A stretch of 64,000 nucleotides of DNA, taken from assembly GCA_038322575.1 (NCBI GenBank), contig JBBQGB010000009.1, positions 3,286 through 67,285 on the forward strand, read 5' to 3'. The notes under the pieces were generated by a model. The model searched no databases. It was not told the DNA's origin and worked only from the letters and a program-made list of their open reading frames with translations. This stretch comes from JACMOY01 sp038322575 (GTDB lineage: Bacteria > Actinomycetota > Actinomycetes > Actinomycetales > Angustibacteraceae). Below are positions 61,310-64,000 of this stretch, piece by piece; positions within the stretch are counted from its first letter, which is position 1; each line of letters starts with the position of its first letter. Made by a program: the position numbers and the translations under genes.

Positions 61310-62668
61310 TCAGCGGGCGAGGCGCTCGAGCAGGACGGCCTCGGCGAGGCAGACGCGTTCGAACTCGCCCAGGTGCAGGCTCTCGTCGGCGCCGTGGGCG
61401 CGGGTGTCGGGGTCCTCGACGCCGGTGACCAGGATCGCGGCGTCCGGGAAGATCGCGGCGAACTCGGCGATGAACGGGATCGACCCGCCGATGCCCATGT
61501 CCACCGGCTCGACCCCCCACGCGTCGGCGAACGAGGCGCGCGCGGCGTCGTACGCCGGCCCGCTGGCGTTCGCGGCGAAGGCGGCCCCGGTCTCGCGCAG
61601 GGTCACCGTCACCTGGGCGCCCCACGGGGCGTTCGCGTGCAGGTGCGCCGCGAGCGCCTCGTAGGCCTGCTGCGGGTCCTGCCCCGGGGCGACCCGCATC
61701 GACAGCTTGGCCGTCGCCCGGGGCTGCAGCGTGTTCGACGCCCGCTCGGTGCTCGGGGCGTCGATGCCCACGACCGTCAGCGCGGGTCGGGTCCACAGCC
61801 GTGAGGTCAAGGGGCCGGTGCCGACCAGCTGGACGCCGTCAAGCACGCCCGCGTCGGCGCGCAGCTCGGCGTCGGTCAGGTCGAGGTCGGCCGCCTCGGT
61901 GGCGTGCAGCCCGGGGACGGCGACGTCGCCGGCGTCGTCGTGCAGGCAGCCGAGCAGGCGGGTCAGCGCGGTGAGTGCGTCCATGACGGCGCCGCCGTAC
62001 ATGCCGCTGTGGACGGCGTGGTCGAGGGTGCGCACCTCGACGTTCGCCTCGACCAACCCGCGCAGCGACGTGGTCAGCGAGGGGACGCCGATCTTCCAGT
62101 TGCTGGAGTCGGCCAGCACCAGGACGTCGGCGCTGAGCCTGTCGCGGTGCCGGCGCAGGATCCGGCCCAGCGAGGGGGACCCCGACTCCTCCTCGCCCTC
62201 GACGAAGACGGTCACCCCCACCGGCGGACGCCCGCCGTGGGCCCGGATCGCCGAAAGGTGGGCCATCACGCCGGCCTTGTCGTCGGCGGCGCCGCGGCCG
62301 TACAGCCGGCCGGCGCGCTCAACCGGCTCGAACGGCGGACTGGTCCAGTCGGCGTCCTCGCCCGGCGGCTGCACGTCGTGGTGCGCGTACAGCAGCACGG
62401 TCGGGGCGCCGTCCGGTCCGGGCAGGTGCCCCACGACGGCGGGCGCCCCGCGCTCGCGCAGCAGCTGGACGTCGTGCAGGCCCGCCTCGCGCAGCAGGTC
62501 GGCGACCGCGAGCGCGCTGGCCTCGACGTGCGCCTGGTCGAACGCCGGGGCCGAGACGCTGGGGATCCGCACCAGCGCCTCGAGGTCGGCGCGAACCCGC
62601 GGCATGCCCTGTGCGACGGCGTCCTTGAGCTCGCGCAGTCGGACGGGGTCGAGCGGCTCGGCGGTCAT
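61310..62668 (-). CDS. M20-family metallopeptidase (dipeptidase)
   Basis: A 452-residue cytosolic exopeptidase. VLLYAHHDVQPPG (about residue 87) carries the first metal His and Asp, RGAADDKAGVMAH the bridging Asp, EGEEESGSPS (about 155) the catalytic Glu pair, and the C-terminal HGADESLHL a late His. A lid domain lies in the middle (about 200-325). It hydrolyses dipeptides or acylated amino acids; specificity unknown. The ATG at 62668 follows TAGGGT by seven bases; GTG at 62677 is a weaker alternative. Confidence 0.88.
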   Translation of the reverse strand: MTAEPLDPVRLRELKDAVAQGMPRVRADLEALVRIPSVSAPAFDQAHVEASALAVADLLREAGLHDVQLLRERGAPAVVGHLPGPDGAPTVLLYAHHDVQPPGEDADWTSPPFEPVERAGRLYGRGAADDKAGVMAHLSAIRAHGGRPPVGVTVFVEGEEESGSPSLGRILRRHRDRLSADVLVLADSSNWKIGVPSLTTSLRGLVEANVEVRTLDHAVHSGMYGGAVMDALTALTRLLGCLHDDAGDVAVPGLHATEAADLDLTDAELRADAGVLDGVQLVGTGPLTSRLWTRPALTVVGIDAPSTERASNTLQPRATAKLSMRVAPGQDPQQAYEALAAHLHANAPWGAQVTVTLRETGAAFAANASGPAYDAARASFADAWGVEPVDMGIGGSIPFIAEFAAIFPDAAILVTGVEDPDTRAHGADESLHLGEFERVCLAEAVLLERLAR

Positions 62669-62734
62669 TCCGCGCACCCTACCGACGCTGCGCCGACGGG
62701 CCGACGGGTCCGTCGCCGCGTATCGTCACGGCCC

Positions 62735-63742
62735 GTGGCTGACGGCGAGAAGGGCGAGAGCACCGGGACGGTGCTGGTCGCGCTGGCCTCCAACGCCGGC
62801 ATCGCCGTCGCGAAGGGTTTCGCCGCCGTCATCTCGGGGTCGGCTGCGATGGCCGCCGAGACCGCGCACAGCGTCGTCGACACGGCGAACGAGCTGCTGC
62901 TGCTGCTCGCCCTGCGCCGCAGCGAGAAGCCGGCCGACCGCGACCACCCGTTCGGCTACGGTCCCGAGCGGTTCTTCTGGTCGTTCGTCGCGGCGGTCTC
63001 GATCTTCGTCTCCGGCGCGGTGTTCGCGGCCGTCGAGGGCATCCGGACGCTGATGTCACCCAGCCAGGAGTCGACGTCCGCGAACCTGTCGTACATCGTG
63101 CTGGGCATCTCGTTCGTGCTCGAGAGCGTGAGCTGGGTCAAGGCGATGCGCCAGGTGAGGGGCGAGGCTGCGACCCACCGGCAGTCGTTCGGGGCCTACC
63201 TGGGTTCGACCGACGACCCGACCGTCAAGACCGTCTTCTTCGAGGACTCCGCCGCGCTGGTCGGCCTGGTGCTGGCGGCCGCCGGGGTCTACGTCCACGA
63301 GGTCACCGGCTCGTCCGTCGGCGACGCCGTCGCGACGCTGCTCATCGCCGCGCTGCTCGCCTCGGTGGCCTACCTGCTCGCCCGCACCAACAAGGGACTG
63401 CTGATCGGCAGCCAGGCCGACCCCCGGCTGATGAAGGCCATCGGCCTGTGGATCGCGGACCGGCCCGAGGTCGACGCCCTCGTCGACCTGATGACCCAGC
63501 GGATCGGCACCGGCCGGCTGCTGGTGTGCGCGCGCGTCGACTTCGTCGACGACCTGGACGGCGCCGGACTCGAGCGCGCGGCCCTGGCCATGAACCGCGA
63601 CCTGCGCGAGCGCTTCAGCGACGTGGCCGAGGTGTTCCTCGAGCCCGTGCCGCGCAGCGACCAGGGGCTGCGCGACGACGTCCGCGAGCGGTACGGCGAC
63701 CGCGTGGCGCAGGCCATCGAGGACACCGCCGAGCGCAGGTAG
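62735..63742 (+). CDS. Cation diffusion facilitator (CDF) transporter
   Basis: A 335-residue efflux protein with six helices. SAAMAAETAHSVVDTANELLL (in two parts) has the helix 2 metal site residues (A-E-T-A-H-S-x-x-D), DHPFGYGPERFFW the following loop, and FFEDSAALVGLVLAAAGVYVHEV helix 5 with the second pair (E-D). A C-terminal cytosolic domain follows from about 250. Exports Zn, Co, Mn or Fe; ion not resolved. The GTG at 62735 lies eight bases after TATCGT. The stop TAG is the start of the next gene's -10 box. Confidence 0.88.
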   Translation: MADGEKGESTGTVLVALASNAGIAVAKGFAAVISGSAAMAAETAHSVVDTANELLLLLALRRSEKPADRDHPFGYGPERFFWSFVAAVSIFVSGAVFAAVEGIRTLMSPSQESTSANLSYIVLGISFVLESVSWVKAMRQVRGEAATHRQSFGAYLGSTDDPTVKTVFFEDSAALVGLVLAAAGVYVHEVTGSSVGDAVATLLIAALLASVAYLLARTNKGLLIGSQADPRLMKAIGLWIADRPEVDALVDLMTQRIGTGRLLVCARVDFVDDLDGAGLERAALAMNRDLRERFSDVAEVFLEPVPRSDQGLRDDVRERYGDRVAQAIEDTAERR

Positions 63743-63745
63743 TCT
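63740..63745 (+). promoter_or_regulatory. -10 box overlapping the CDF stop codon
   Basis: TAGTCT, six bases before the GTG at 63752; TAG is also the stop codon of the upstream transporter. Same arrangement as at 41731. Confidence 0.55.
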
Positions 63746-63751
63746 GGCGTC

Positions 63752-64000
63752 GTGTTCGGACTCCGCAAGAAGCAGGACCAGGCCCCGGTCGACACCGTCC
63801 CCGTCGGGGACGGCAAGGGCAAGGCCACGCCGCGCCGCCGCGAGTCCCAGGCCGCCCGTCGGCAGCCGCTGGTGCCCACCGGCCGCGCCGCCCCCGGCCG
63901 CGGCGCCAGCAAGGCCACCAAGGACGCCGCCCGCGCCGAGCGGGTGCGCTCGCGCGAGCTGATGATGAGCGGCGACGAGCGCTACCTGCAGGCCCGCGAC
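63752..64000 (+). CDS. DUF3043 membrane protein, N-terminal part only
   Basis: The GTG at 63752 opens 83 codons to the window edge. FGLRKKQDQAPVD, then a basic, low-complexity stretch with ARRQPLVPTGR and ERVRSRELMMSGDERYLQARD, matches the N-terminus of DUF3043 proteins (Rv2206 in the syntenic block), whose membrane helices come later. Function unknown. Leaderless start after TAGTCT. Confidence 0.78.
   Translation, partial: MFGLRKKQDQAPVDTVPVGDGKGKATPRRRESQAARRQPLVPTGRAAPGRGASKATKDAARAERVRSRELMMSGDERYLQARD

Noticed and set aside
1..64000. CRISPR arrays, tRNA or rRNA genes
   Set aside because: No regularly spaced repeats, tRNA cloverleaf ends or rRNA-like sequence were recognised by eye; short tRNAs could be missed without a covariance search.

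Overview
This 64 kb window is chromosomal DNA from a high-GC actinobacterium. Nearly every gene has G or C at third codon positions, GTG starts are common, stop/start overlaps of the GTGA/ATGA type are frequent, and many genes carry a TANNNT box 6-8 bases before the start codon, the signature of leaderless transcription. From memory, the gene order follows the Mycobacterium tuberculosis block Rv2172c-Rv2206: metF, idsA2, Rv2175c, pknL, aroG, plsC, fadD15, pimB, DnaQ/GIY-YIG, trpD, ctaE-qcrCAB, ctaC, adoK, the ErpA-like gene, glycerate kinase and DUF3043. Genes of the Streptomyces type (pfkA, two ROK kinases, an SRPBCC protein) are interleaved. No mycolate or sporulation genes are seen, so the organism is probably a Micrococcales- or Kineosporiales-type actinobacterium; I cannot name a genus.

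Layout. 1-2.7 kb: a partial MOSC gene and a DUF222/HNH element lying between two copies of the 5' end of a carotenoid oxidoreductase gene. 2.7-10.8 kb: carotenoid region (CrtI-like enzyme, CDP-alcohol phosphotransferase, metF, idsA-crtI, crtB, and on the other strand an Rv2175c-like regulator with the two lycopene cyclase subunits). 10.9-21 kb: LysM lytic transglycosylase, PknL-type kinase, EamA transporter, aroG-ltaE-molybdopterin enzyme operon, PFK, anti-sigma kinase, PlsC. 21-29 kb: esterase/membrane protein/ornithine cyclodeaminase-like operon, second (frameshifted) DUF222 element, and a tightly overlapping SRPBCC-ROK-ROK-endonuclease operon. 29-38 kb: fadD15, an ABC exporter, a GT87 and a PimB-type mannosyltransferase, third (deleted) DUF222 element, anchored metallopeptidase. 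38-54 kb: NYN ribonuclease, DnaQ-GIY-YIG protein, trpD, then the respiratory block ctaE-qcrCAB and, on the opposite strand, ctaC-ctaD-ctaF (cytochrome bcc-aa3 supercomplex), plus an L,D-transpeptidase lipoprotein. 54-64 kb: aat, adoK, a GGDEF-EAL membrane protein, an ErpA gene with an amber codon, glycerate kinase, nadA, an M20 peptidase, a CDF transporter and the start of a DUF3043 gene.

How the genes work together: IdsA makes GGPP, CrtB and CrtI turn it into lycopene, and the CrtYc/CrtYd pair cyclises it; the first CrtI-like enzyme may modify the product. PlsC, the CDP-alcohol transferase, PimB and GT87 belong to phospholipid and mannolipid assembly. AroG and TrpD feed aromatic synthesis. 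QcrCAB and CtaC-F form the aerobic terminal respiratory chain.

Most unusual features: (1) a multicopy DUF222-HNH element with a conserved approximately 38-base palindrome just after the gene, present three times in three stages of decay and once as a solo palindrome; (2) an in-frame UAG in erpA that cuts off the last two Fe-S cysteines although the downstream codons are intact; (3) a cysteine desulfurase-like protein lacking the PLP lysine; (4) a family of intergenic nested palindromes; (5) a leaderless 17-codon leader ORF translationally coupled to an anti-sigma kinase.
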